NCBI GenBank assembly: GCA_025642065.1
Contig: JAODUP010000132.1
Coordinates: 454,001 to 518,000 of the forward strand
DNA: 64,000 nt
Direction: 5' to 3'
Origin: Paralvinella palmiformis
Lineage: Eukaryota; Annelida; Polychaeta; Terebellida; Alvinellidae
Numbering within the stretch: the stretch's first letter is position 1; the number at the start of each line of letters is the position of its first letter. Below are positions 51,508-63,562 of this stretch, one piece after another. The notes beneath the pieces were generated by a model. It saw only the letters and a list, made by a program, of their open reading frames with translations. It made no database searches and was not told where the DNA came from. The translations under genes were made by a program, and so were the position numbers.

Positions 51508-52466
51508 GCTTTCTTCGGGATATCTTTGGTGCTCTTCCTGTACGATTCGAATAAAATCCGTCCCTCTGATTTGTCACTGGGTCGTCAACCCTTCCCGCAT
51601 CGGTGTTACTTCCAACACCTAGCCCCTCGTTATATACCACCGTTGTGGTATTTCCCTTCAGAACTGAGAAGTCATCCCTCCCTCGTAGATTTGATCATCA
51701 GTAATAATCTTCTTTTTTTAATCTACAGAACATCACCATTTTGTTGGAAACGGACCCACTTCCGGTATATTTTGTTTTCGTTTTTGTCGTCCTGGCATTT
51801 GAAATTACGTTTTGGGCGTGAAACATTATTTCCAAAGTTCAGTTTGGGCATCAGACCAATTATGGACAGAGAGTAGTAAACGTGTTAGCGATGATCCCTT
51901 CATCAAAGCTACCAATAATATATCATCCGAAGGTGTCGGTTATTGATATGTATTAATAGTTAGCCATTGTCCGGTAATAGATCAAACTGACCAGCAATTA
52001 TTGGTGTCGGGATGTGTGCGAGCTTTGTTTGGAATAGGGTCAGTGACCTTCCTAGATTCTCTATAGAACGTTACCAACATTTTCCTTCTTTAATCATCAG
52101 TTTGTTTATCAATATGTGCGTCATCAATTATCTATATTAGGTGTCGGTAGATGATATGTGTCTTTATTTGCATAATGCCTTTATGTTTATCGTCTTGATT
52201 TAGTAAATATATTAACTAACTACTCTCCGATATTAATATAGTTATCTTTACTGTGCTGTCTTGTATTGGTAATTACTTTACTTACACTAATGCTAACATT
52301 AATATATAGCCTACAAATATGTGGGTTTTTTCTTCATTTATTTAAGTGGCATCTGTCTTCATTGTCACAAATTATTGTTTTCTGTGAATGTTCTGAATGT
52401 TGTTCTGTGGTTGATAGCTTATCTTCACTAATTTGTTTGTTTGTTTGATGCTTACTAACTGTCAAG

Positions 52467-52642
52467 TTATGTCAACTAATCAATATTTAAGATCAGAATT
52501 ATCCGGTCGTGTATCCTTGGATCCACCTAAGTCAGATAGTACATGTGGGTCATCGATTTCCCGTGCTCTCATCTCGCGTTCGCGTCATGCGCCGTCGTCC
52601 CAGAGCCGCGCAGTTCTCACGCCACAGTACACAACGCACTGA
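52467..52642 (+). CDS. speculative alternative terminal exon (soluble isoform)
   Basis: After a weak acceptor (TTACTAACTGTCAAG) the phase 1 frame is open for 58 codons to TGA at 52640-52642. Joined to exon 3 it would end the protein after the EGF domain with a polar Ser/Arg-rich tail and no membrane helix, as some vertebrate neuregulin isoforms do. The composition is CpG-rich and unlike its surroundings. The branch-point-like TACTAAC lies too near the AG to be ideal. This rests only on phase fit and composition. Confidence 0.15.
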
Positions 52643-54215
52643 ATTCTGTAAGCACTGTGGCATTACAAATGTTAAGAGTAAGTGTGACGGCTAACTTTGA
52701 GCATGATCTGTTTGGGGAGATGTCACCTCGCTACCTTACCTGTATCCCTTCGTTTTTATGTGCGGGGAGATGGTGATGGTGCCTCGTCACACCTGGAGAC
52801 TGTTTTAATACCGCGCCCACCTGTCACCATAAAACACGACACGTGGCACGACGTGTGACATGTCTGGCATTATAATATCTGACATGTTGAGCAAATCAAA
52901 GTTTTAGCATTACATGATCATATGCATATACCTGTCTCACGAATGCGCAGAGGCAGACACAGAGAGACTTACATACAGAGAAACAAACACACACTGGTTC
53001 ACTTGCGCCCACACACGCGAACACATACACCCACTGTTATGGTTTAGTTGATTGACTGGGTGTCTAATCCAATACATACCAAAATGAGTTTTAACAATTA
53101 CATTTATTTAAAGAGCATTTTCATGTGTACCTTCCTGCATGAAGTTGGTCATATCTGCACTTTATCTCAGACACCACCAAAAACTTATTTACTGATGCCT
53201 TCTGGATCCCTGGTACTAAATATAGTAACGGTGGTAGTAAGTGTTATCGCATAATACTTTTATGTATTGAAAATGGTGCGCTTCTTAAGGTGATGGTGGC
53301 GGTCAAATTCAAAGGTTGTTGGCTTTGTTTGTCCACTTTTAAATAACGCTGACTTCGATTGGGAGCACAGGTCACGGTCATCTCTGGCAGTACATTTGGC
53401 CACAGACCTGGAAAGTATTCAGTTCAAATCCAAGCCTTCGTGTTTCATCTTTCATTTCGTCTCCTTTCCGCCTCAGTTTCCATGGTCTAGCATAGTTCAT
53501 TCCAGGATATCCTGTACGAATGTTGGACGGGGGAGGATAATGTGCTTCAGATGTCCTTCCATGTCATCGCTTGCGTCAACGCACATTCACTGTTCTCCAT
53601 GTACAGGTCAAAAGTAGAGACATATGTGTTTGAGATTTATGTGACATATTGATCCCCGGGAGAGGATAAGCTATATCGGGAAATGGCCTTGATGTGATTA
53701 TGGAAAAGTATTGTGACATTTTGTACCTCATGAAATCTTTCTCAAAAGCTATTCTTCCCTTTAATATATGCGCATTCGGCGTGATCATAGTGTTACTGAA
53801 CAAAAAGGATATGTGATGTCGCTTACAGTTTCACATTAATTATTTGGTAACATATTTCACAATTCATTTTGAGATAACACTTTTCTATTACCTTATTATT
53901 ACGTAATTGTTAATACGTGGTCTTTTACTCAACTGCCATCGCCGTCGGTCTGATTTTGTTTCAAATTAGACACTTCGTTGTGACAATGTTGCGCTTATCA
54001 GCAAACGTGTAGATGTGACTTGGATTGTGTTGAAAGCCATTTTATCATTATTAACCATACATCTGGGATGATCAAAATTATATCCATCATTTCATTCCAT
54101 TTTTGTTTCATTGTTTGTTGCGTTCTAAGAGTTGGTTGGCATTTAGAAAACAGTCTGTCAGCCCACCATAATCTTGATTATTTATACCGAATTTAGTTAT
54201 TCCTCCCTCGATTAG

Positions 54216-54253
<38 letters not shown>

Positions 54254-55435
54254 TGTGTAGACAGACAAACAAATATATCCACGCGCGAACACAGACACAC
54301 ATATACACACAAACTAACTAACTCACTCGCTTACTCACCCACAAACATACCCACACGTCGATATTTACTCGGGTGAGTATGTGCACACACGCATGCCCTC
54401 GCGCGCGCGCACACACACACACACACACCAGCAGCACAGTTACCAACCTTTTCCACGCACTTCCCAACGATCCAGAAGGTTTCTATATTTTGATGTCTGC
54501 GCCTTTGAAATGTGAAGAAGTAACTTATGCCGTACCTCGTCTAGCAACGACCCTTCAGAGTGAATACTTCGTAATTTAATAGGATCTTAGATGTTATCAG
54601 TTATGGCTTAACTGGAAGATTAATCATTTCCACTTTGTTTCATTTATTTATTTTGGAAAGCAATTTACATAATATGTGATCATTAATGCAAACAATTGGC
54701 CGACTTCGGTTGCTTTTTACAACAAGAAGCTCGTGCATTGCATAAAAGGAAACTGGCCAATCATGTGTCACTGCACATATGGTATATTGTATTTCGACTA
54801 TTTCAGACCATATTTGCGCTGTGACGAGACCAGCTGGGACAGCTACGGTTGGTCCCATGTTTAAGGTTTCGGCATCAATCTGTTTTGCTGACAGAAATAA
54901 CGTACGATAGGTCAAAAGGTTGTTTAAGTATGTGACGAAACATCAGACCATGAATAAATCACAACTTTCTATCTCGTACGATATTTGCTGTCGTCGTGCA
55001 GAGCTTGATAGTACAACCATGGAGTGTTTGACCCAAAACATCAGATATTCTCATTTGAGAACCACCGAGTCTTCACTGATCTCTCTCGATCTCAATGTGT
55101 GTGTGTGTGTGTGTGTTGTAATGATTGTTTAGCTCAGTCAGAATTGAGAACTTTCTATCAGCTGTGATGGATTATAGTGGAATAAGTGGCTATACATGTA
55201 GCAGCCATACTTCTTTGAAAGATGTTGCCAAAATGTGTTTTTACGTTCATAAAGCCCTTGGATCATTTGGTGAAATGGTCTAAATCAGAATCGGGATAAA
55301 GTCTTTACTCAATGTCATACATCTACACCATTTCATAAACTTAATATAGAATATGATTGAAAAGGAAAATGGCAGAAAGCAAATCCGTATGTTGAAGATC
55401 TTCTGGTAAATAATAAAATAAATAATTAATACACA

Positions 55436-55437
55436 CG

Positions 55438-55492
<55 letters not shown>
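55436..55492. repeat. compound microsatellite (CA)n(TA)n(GA)n
   Basis: CA, TA and GA runs lie in succession within intron 3. Confidence 0.95.
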
Positions 55493-56188
55493 TCTTTACC
55501 CACACACAGATATAGAAATTGAATGCAGTATATAGACAGACACTAAAATACAGATAAACTGTATAAGAAAGAGACCAAAGGCAAATAATCTTATATAGCA
55601 CAGGCCATGTGCAATATCATTTAAAGGAAGTAGTTTTGATTAGAACGGCAGATTCAACAAATTTAAAACTGTTTCTATCATACTGATCTATGCAGCTGGT
55701 GTCTGACACTGCCGCCCAACACCACTCAGTGTAGGTGAGAAAGGTTCTCCCCGTGGAAAGAATTCCTGGTTTAGTCTATAAACAACTACCTTTACCCTGT
55801 TCTGTGTGCTCTGACGTAGAGTTCTCAATGGTGTGACGTTTTTACCTCGTTCCTAACGCGGCGCCATTAGCGTCTGTCAGATAATCGCTCACAACTGAGC
55901 GAACCAAGACTGATGGAATGCAGAGCGAGTCGTTCGGGCTTCTAACGGCGAAAACCAAACCGAAACGTGTCCTCTCCCGCCTTACTGTCTACTGTAGGAC
56001 CACGGGTCAGCCTGTGCGCTAATTAGACACGTGTATCTTGTATTTGTTTGTTAGTGAATAATAAATACACGTTTATCTGTGTATCGCTTCCGGGCTACCT
56101 CGTTGGCCTGTCTGATCGTTGGAGATGCCAGTTCTAATTGTTTCCTGTGAAACATGATTAGTGCTGTCCTTAAAAATACACATAGCAG

Positions 56189-56240
<52 letters not shown>

Positions 56241-56617
56241 CATTAAGTCCCTGGTTGATGTAAAACCATCAACAGAATAATATCTAATCATCTTATTGTT
56301 ATTGTTATTGTTATTGCTGCTTTTTATATTTGTGTTATTGTTATTATTATTATCATCATCGCCATCATCATCATCTTTTCTAGATTTGCTGCATTACCTA
56401 ATATATAAAAACCAATTGGTCAATAGGGGAGACAATATCATGTATATATGCACGCGCGCGCACACATATACACACACACACATTATTTCTAGTAATACTT
56501 GATCTCATATTCTAATGTTACTTTATTGCTGTCATGCTGATATCATTATACCAGAGATCATGTTCTACATATCAGGTGTTCTTACATATAAAATAAATTG
56601 GCCTGTTTAACATATAC

Positions 56618-56659
<42 letters not shown>

Positions 56660-56963
56660 GAGTGTATATGATATTGACATGGTTATGATGGCAGAAGTAA
56701 TTTATTCCAAATAGATAAAAATTAGTTTATGTATATCCATTGCTTAATTATCTGATATTTATTGTACACGATTTTATAGATTATGGTCATATTTGTGTCG
56801 TCGATAGTAGTATCAATAAATGTGGCCAATATTAGGCGATGTATTTGAACAGGTAGAAAGAGATAAGTGAAATGTATCAAATTAAGATTTGTTTTATATG
56901 AGAAAATCTGATACTCTCTAAAAAAAATGTCATTCAATATATGACTTGGACGTATAATTTCAG

Positions 56964-57069
56964 TGGCTACCATGGAGCAGCACATGAGAACAGCGAACAT
57001 TGCAGCGGGCGTTAGTGTCTGTATACTAGTGTTGTTTGTACTCCTGTTTGCCAGCTATGTATACATAAG
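56964..57069 (+). CDS. neuregulin-like exon 4: juxtamembrane and transmembrane helix
   Basis: Acceptor CGTATAATTTCAG; donor AAG then GTGGGT. Entering in phase 1 (T plus TG gives Leu135) it encodes ATMEQHMRTA, a short stalk suited to ectodomain shedding. The helix NIAAGVSVCILVLFVLLFAS (residues 146-165) follows, then YVYI and the first two bases of an Arg codon (phase 2 exit). Only about twenty residues separate the EGF domain from the helix, the usual distance in EGF-family precursors. The helix carries one Cys and a small-residue start, which fits a single-pass type I membrane segment. Confidence 0.88.
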
Positions 57070-57897
57070 GTGGGTACCTTTAAATGCCTAGTACGGTAAT
57101 GTTTGTTATCAATGAGACTCTTAAAGAGATCTATATAGAGATGATTTTTTTAAAGGCTATTTAGATGTGCGTATTTTATTTGTTAACTGAGATAACCAAT
57201 CCTAGCCACCATTAGTTGTTTACCCTTTGAGTATTGTTGTTGTTGTTGTCGTTGTGTTGTTGTTTTTCTTCTTCTTGTTTTTTTTTCTTTTCTTCTTTCT
57301 GTTTTGTTTTCTCAGCACATCCAAAATTGCCGCCATTTTATCAAAGGTCCGTCGCCGGCATTATTCTGGCTTGAGACATTTGTCACGCCTTAGTTTATGA
57401 CAAGAGAAGTAAGAAATCCCATTTATAGAAAACTTGGTTCATCTTGGTGCACGGAAGCCGAGTGCGTGATGTGTGCCGCTTAGAAATGTCTCTCTTCTAA
57501 TCGACATTGGCGGCATGGATTTATAAGGCAGAAAAGATTAAATGGAACCTCCAGTGTTGCATAACAAACGTAGTTTGGTCATCTGAATTGGTTTCCAGAG
57601 TAACACATTGCTGGAATGTTTACTTCTATCGTCAGTCCTGACGTCGACGACGTCGTCGCCGCTGTCGCCGGATCTAAGATTCTCATCCCCGAGAATACGA
57701 GGCTGGGCAATGCTTTAGCTAATTTGATTTGTGTGAGTGGGAGGCGTTTATTGTAAACTGTACCTGTGTTTGCGTGCATGCGTGTGTATGTGTCGGTGTG
57801 TGTGTGTGTGCGAGCGTGTGAGCGTGCGTGTGTTCCAAATACATATACATATCATGCGCGGGTTTTACAAGTTGTAAAACGGGTAGCAAAACAAAAG

Positions 57898-57939
<42 letters not shown>

Positions 57940-59038
57940 GTCAGTATACGACGGCCTTTATTGCCGTATATAGTTCTCAGGTTATGGCCGGTAAATGTTG
58001 TCTGTGCCAACGTTGAGATATTTGACAAATCCCTGCCGAGCATTGGGTATGGCTGGCGCCACCATCCCCAGATATTTCTTGGTATTCTATTGCCGAGTTG
58101 ATGCGCTGGCGACCTTTTAGAAGCTAATGCTTTTAAGCATTTAATGTAGTCACTTTGGCTGGCATTGTCTTCTAAGCTGGAGTCCGCCTACAGTTGGCTA
58201 TGTAATGACCACATATTGGTGGTCGTCATTCTTGATCACATTGGCTGAAGAGATAGATCACTATAACCTGGCCATTGTTGCCAAAATTAGTATCGCGTGT
58301 GTGCGTGCGTATGTGTGTGTGTGTGTGCGTGTGTGTGTGTGTGTGGGTTATCTATATAAAAGCTCAGGTACAAGATATACGATGTTGTTAAAAACAACTG
58401 ACATTTCACTCTATTCACATGTTACCTGAACCAGAATTACAAAAGCTTATGTAAAAGTATCCTCAGCCTAAACAGACAGACAGACCAACACACACACACA
58501 CACACATTAATATCAGTACAATGCTAGGGATACATTGTTGTTCTTGTTATTGGTGATAGTCATAAATAACATTTAGCATCTAGAAGTGGAAAATACCAAT
58601 CCTCTCTTCAGATCTTATTCTTCCTTAACCCAACCAAATGTTGGGCCATAATTATAATTTATATGATTGATATGATAGATTAATCAAATAAAATGTGATC
58701 TAGTTAACTGTACATGGTATGTTATCTAACACCATCAATCCTATATTTGGACAACAGCAGCCATAATATTTATTTATTAATTATCAAAACTAGTAAATAC
58801 GGTTATGGGTGCCATTATGAGTTCGAATGAGATATAATATATTCATCAGTATATATTGCTTCAGTTTGGTGTATCCCATTTCTAGCCAGTGAGACATCCA
58901 CTGGATGATTTGTTTGGAAGAATAGTGAATTAAGAGTATTTACGCACTGATTTCATCGGATCCAATTACTAATTGATTATATGCTGTGCATACATCCGCG
59001 TATAAGCACATACACACATGCAAGCACACACATACAAA

Positions 59039-59069
<31 letters not shown>

Positions 59070-59103
59070 TTGATTTATTTATATAATTATACCCACCTTA
59101 TAG
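57070..59103. other. intron 4
   Basis: About 2 kb with GT/GC at 57796-57832, AT at 57901-57936, GT at 58313-58346, CA at 58491-58506 and GA at 59042-59070. A pyrimidine-rich segment with CTTCTT repeats lies at 57230-57310. No further exon is supported. Confidence 0.65.
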
Positions 59104-59245
59104 ACGTAGCAGGAGAAGAAAGATGAAGTCCCTCAACAGAGAATGTGAAGCGTCAAGAGAGGATGAGCACTATCTGTCCAGACATCTCTCTAGTACACAA
59201 TGCCCTCTAGGTGATGGCGACGATAACCCCAAAATCAGGACATTG
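59104..59245 (+). CDS. neuregulin-like exon 5a: alternative cytoplasmic exon
   Basis: Acceptor ACCCACCTTATAG; donor TTG then GTGGGT, the same donor hexamer as exon 4. It enters in phase 2 and leaves in phase 0. It encodes RRSRRRKM, then a charged segment, then HYLSRHLSSTQCPLGDGD and NPKIRTL: 48 codons including the shared Arg. The basic start right after the helix works as a stop-transfer patch just like that of exon 5b. If the donor is not used, the frame runs eight codons more to TAG (VGNNTN end), giving a short terminal tail. Joined to 59754 it would shift the frame to a stop after 13 codons. Confidence 0.65.
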
Positions 59246-59753
59246 GTGGGTAATAACACTAACTAGCTACTTTGTTTTTCTTCATTTTGTCTATATGATA
59301 ACGGATCAGTGTGAGTTGACTGTCTCTGATATATCCGCGATTTCACGTTATTTTGCACGTGTTTGTAGATGTTCAAATGTGTGCACGTGTATCCATATCT
59401 CAGACATACATGAATACATATAAGCATACATACACGGATACATACATACAAACCTATGTACACACACACACACACACACACATACATGTGCACTTTAGGT
59501 ACTGTGTATACCTTTTCATAATTACATTGATACTATCAACTCACTCCATCTGTAGTCATATAGACAAGTAGGTGTTGACGTTGTTTGTGTATGCTGCACC
59601 AGAGGACAGACTGCACCATCCTGATGGAGTTGGCACATTTATGTTTTTGTTCGATTGTGTTTATTTATTGTGTTGTAACTTACGTTTATGTTTGTGTTTT
59701 TCCCCCGTCTTCTTCTTGTTGTTGTTGTTGTCGTTGTGGTTGACATTGTGCAG

Positions 59754-59835
59754 AAAAAGACAACGCAAGAAAAGATTACAGCTGTCGCTGTCTGATGATC
59801 CTGAAGCTTTGACGAGCCTAGAGCCAAACGGCAGG
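59754..59835 (+). CDS. neuregulin-like exon 5b: basic patch after the helix
   Basis: A long pyrimidine and GTT-rich stretch ends in ACATTGTGCAG; donor AGG then GTAAGA. It enters in phase 2 and leaves in phase 0. It encodes KRQRKKRLQLSLSDDPEALT and SLEPNGR, residues 171-197. The patch RKRQRKKRLQLSLS matches in kind the KTKKQRKKL...SLR stretch that follows the helix in vertebrate neuregulins, which supports this as the ancestral exon. The other two frames hit stops within it. Its phases equal those of exon 5a, so each can replace the other. Confidence 0.85.
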
Positions 59836-60348
59836 GTAAGATTTAAGCATGCTGTTCTTGTTTCTATCCGTTAGTTTACTACGCAAAGGTTTTTTTAGCC
59901 AACCCACCCCATCCCATCCTTCTGAAAACCCCCTTCCTTTACCTGTATGTATGGCTGTTCCACGAGCAGTTCGTCTTGGCCATAGGGCTGAAATCAGCAA
60001 GAATGGCTCAAACAATTTAAAATTAATGCAGCCGTAAATCTATTGCACCAGACACCCACACACCGATTATAAGGGATACCCCCCCCCCCCCAACAGCCCC
60101 ATAAACTACGGAACATGTTTTATGATGTGCCCGGCTTTTGAAATATGACTGCGGAAAATGAATGTGTTTCGCCCGACAGGTATTTGTCCATGTCATGACC
60201 TACATAAATCATTCAGAACAGTTTGCAAACCGATGGTGATGGATTGGTGCCGTTTCGTCGCTGTTGCACTAAAACAAAACACCAACAGCTACTGAAATAG
60301 ATAAAGCCGAGTTAATGATGACCTAATTTAACTGTACTACCCTTATAG
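59836..60348. other. intron 5
   Basis: About 0.5 kb with a poly-C run at about 60080-60092. No exon is seen. Confidence 0.6.
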
Positions 60349-60417
60349 ACCGGGTCTTATTTGTCGACATATCCCGATACACGGAAGTATGTCACCTCTG
60401 TGTCTCACACGACGACA
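60349..60417 (+). CDS. neuregulin-like exon 6: Ser/Thr/Tyr-rich cytoplasmic segment
   Basis: Acceptor TACTACCCTTATAG; donor ACA then GTTAGT. Phase 0 in and out, 23 codons: TGSYLSTYPDTRKYVTSV then SHTTT. Its Tyr/Ser/Thr-rich content recalls the vertebrate neuregulin tail after the basic patch. The donor is only fair. If it is read through, TGA follows three codons later (VSR end), giving a truncated tail. It joins in frame with exon 5a or 5b and with 62760. Confidence 0.6.
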
Positions 60418-60612
60418 GTTAGTCGGTGACGTGACGCTCTGAGATTGGGGGGGGGGGTCTGCTTACCTGACCTTTCTTTATGTACAAAAATCTGATCTTA
60501 TCCTTCACCGTCCACCGATGCTCGCTTTTTTGTGGCATTAGGCATCAAACTGCCTCCAATGGACCGGTTTCCATGGAGATAAGATACTAATGTAAGATTA
60601 TCCGTCGCCGTG

Positions 60613-60645
<33 letters not shown>

Positions 60646-61803
60646 GTGAAAGTGTGGGAGGGTGTTAGAGCCATTAAGTTTGTTAACTCAGTCATATAAC
60701 CTACATAGCGCTGTCAGCTGACGTTGAGTTACTACACTAATCTCTATCCTCGCTGGAGGTGTCCGGAATATGAATGTCTACCAATGGACAGACTTTTATC
60801 ACCACTCTGACGTCATCTCACGGTGACAGTCATCACGAAGCGTTCTCTCGTCCGCTGACACCAACAGTCGTCATCATCTGTCATTTGGGCGACTGTAGCC
60901 AGTGTGATGACGTATTTGTTACGTTCTCCTGGAACCATTCGTTGTTGGGTGTTGTTTTTTCCTCCTGGAGTCACAGATCATTTTTGGTCAGTAATGTGAG
61001 GGACAGACTGACCTTGATTTGTAATAATCGGCTAATGGTCTGCTAAAATATCGTCTGTATAGAACAGGGCATTGTTCACCGACTTGTAGACTGTCGTAAT
61101 TATTCCAGCGCGCGCGCGCCTGTGTGTGTGTGTCACAGTCAGTCAGTCAGCCAGTCGGTCATTCATTCAACCAGGCATTCAGTCAATCAGGCTGCATGTG
61201 TTGTCCTATCTTTTATGAATGTATATCGTGACATGATGGTAGTGATTTCCAGCTGTATTGGGGCGTGTGTGTGTGTGTGTGTTTGTGTGTGGCAACCATT
61301 TCGCCCCTCGCCGACGATCGGTTTCAATATATTCGTTAGGAGTACGTTAGTCATAGATTATGTGACCAGGTGAAGCTATTGATAGGACGAGAGGAGACCG
61401 CTAAAATAGAGAGGTCTATATAAGTTGTGGCCAGGCCACGATATTGGTCATGGAGGACAAGTGCTGCCTCCAGCACTTGTCCCGTTGGAGCTAAAACAGA
61501 CATTATAGCTATCTCTAAATACTGGACTCATCACCGTCATCTACGACAGATATTGCCTTCTGTTGATAGAATGAGAGAGAGAGAGTGGGAGTGGGTGAGA
61601 GAAATATATAGAATGAGTGATGGGGGGGCGTTGAGATGGGGCGAGATACAGAACAGTGAGGGGTAGTTAGCAGAGAGTTAGCGAGATGGAGAGAGATAGG
61701 AGAAGGTGGGAGGCAGTTCGTGAGAAAATTGAATAAGATGTAAGGTAAAGTGAGAGAGGTCTATTTAGATGTATGGATGGCTGGATAGATAAATAGATAG
61801 ATA

Positions 61804-61917
<114 letters not shown>

Positions 61918-62240
61918 GCGGAACAGATAGTGCGTGGGTGGGGATAGAATATAAGAATGAAAATTTGACACACTGTAAGTGGGGGGGGGGTCGATCATAA
62001 TGGGGGGATAGACAAAGAGGGCTGGGGGGAAGGTAAGTTATAGGCCAACATGGGAATAGAGAATAAGAGAGGGAAGGGAGGTCACTCTACTTACCTTATC
62101 TATCAGCCTGGAGCAATACCATGGCCTTTGTTTATCCAGGGTTTGGTATTTTTCCCGGATTCTATCCACTTAATATTGAGCTGTATTTACAGCATCGCAG
62201 CTGATATTTACCTACAGATGAGAGCTGGCTCTCTAAAAAG

Positions 62241-62322
62241 TACCACTACCGCTACAACCACTACAACCACCACCACAACCACTACAACCACAACCACTAC
62301 AACCACCACCACCACCACCACG
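62241..62322. repeat. ACC/ACA/ACT trinucleotide tract
   Basis: A run of ACN triplets that would read as polythreonine. It resembles the stalk-coding tract of exon 2 but lacks splice borders and is intronic. Confidence 0.85.
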
Positions 62323-62388
62323 GCGGTCATCATTATCATCATTCTATGAATATCTTACAATAATTATTACAGTAAAGATAAACGTAAT

Positions 62389-62516
62389 GATCTAAATCTA
62401 TTTTATCTATACTAGAGAATGATCTAAATCTATTTTATCTATACTAGAGAATGATCTAAATCTATTTTATCTATACTAGAGAATGATCTAAATCTATTTT
62501 GTCTATACTAGAGAGC
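62389..62516. repeat. 32-bp tandem repeat, four copies
   Basis: Four head-to-tail units of GATCTAAATCTATTTTATCT plus ATACTAGAGAAT. The last unit has small changes (TTTTGTC, AGAGAGC). Confidence 0.95.
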
Positions 62517-62759
62517 GATTTCAACTTCTGTATAAATTTGCGCTAAATCATCATCGTCGTGAAAACCGGAGTTCGTAAGTTTATCAGGTAGTCCAGGTGG
62601 GGTTGTGAAAGCGAGTACATTGTTCAGCTGCAGATTACGGCTGTTGTACAGCTGTTATTATGTAGTATCAGATGGTGGGGATGACAACAAAAAATTGCTG
62701 AAGTGGTATAAATGACCGACTTCACCGGGGTTTTTTCTGCCCATTTCTAATTTGTCTAG

Positions 62760-62824
62760 CACGTTAGCCAAGGAGCGGACGATCCAGACAGGACACCTGA
62801 GTTTGATTTAAACAGAAATGACAG
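62760..62824 (+). CDS. neuregulin-like exon 7: cytoplasmic tail segment
   Basis: Acceptor TCTAATTTGTCTAG; donor GACAG then GTCAGT. It enters in phase 0 and leaves in phase 2. It encodes HVSQGADDPDRTPEFDLNRN plus D and the first two bases of the next codon. The acidic, Pro-containing sequence suits a cytoplasmic tail. Because it ends mid-codon, at least one further exon must lie to the right of 62824. None is seen before the tandem array, so the gene probably extends past the window. Confidence 0.65.
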
Positions 62825-63562
62825 GTCAGTGTGGATACATGTAGAAGTAACCTGGTGTCAAGGTGAAACCAGTTAGCTAAGGCACTAACTACAGACTGCT
62901 GTTATAGTTTACTAAACCGTTAGTTGATATCACTGTGTGTGTACGCGCGCGCGCGTGTGTGTACGCGTCCACACACATACATACACGCTCACACCTATTT
63001 CGCCTTTTATTTGTAAACGTATGTATGTTGTGCTTGCGGATATGATAGCGCATACAAAAAATAAAAAAATACGTGGATATATTGCTTCCTGTAGTAATAT
63101 TTCTTATTGGTTGCACTAAGACTTTTTTATTAATGCTAAGTAACAGAACGTGTTCACTTTAATTAACGTTGAAGATGTATATTCATCATGTTGAATAGTT
63201 CCGTCTAAACGCGTAAATATTTCGACCTCCGTTTTCTTCTCCGCTGTTTATTCCCTACAATAATTATTGTAAATAAGGTTGCCTGTTCAGTCATTCAGAG
63301 TTACCGGTTTATTGATGATGTGGGCTGGAGGAAAACGCTATATCTCAGATAGTGTCATCACACTGTCTATGTCTGTCAACAATATATTGGAACGTGGCTC
63401 TCTGGAAACTATTCATATACTGTTCATCTGTCAGCGAGTTTACACACACACATACACTTGGTCTGCCATAACTCTAGTTCTTCATTTAATTGTTAATTCC
63501 CTTAATGACTTTATTACGAAGAACGTTGGTGGCTGTCAATGTTATCATTATTATATATATAT
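62825..63562. other. intron 7 start, no gene seen
   Basis: Contains TACGCGCGCGCGCGTGTG at about 62941 and nothing else I can support. Confidence 0.55.

Larger units (their letters stand above)
45557..56963. other. intron 3, about 11.4 kb
   Basis: It holds GT at 45585-45609 and 51469-51506, AT at 54218-54250, GC/CA at 54401-54428, the CA/TA/GA compound at 55436-55492, GT at 56191-56238, AT at 56618-56655, and a GCATCGC/ATC patch near 56350-56375. At 52560-52640 a short CpG-rich island stands out in AT-rich surroundings. Long frames at 46508-46870 (minus), 47705-48106 (minus) and 51469-51876 (plus) show no recognisable domain. Near 49590-49640, TGGTGTGTCGTTAAACCAAA looks like a SINE 3' end. 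Confidence 0.6.

Noticed and set aside
51469..51876. 135-codon plus-strand frame starting in a GT run
   Set aside because: The start is microsatellite-derived and the rest has no recognisable motif or splice context.
62241..62322. Polythreonine frame as another stalk exon
   Set aside because: No acceptor or donor in a usable phase, and it lies downstream of the cytoplasmic exons.
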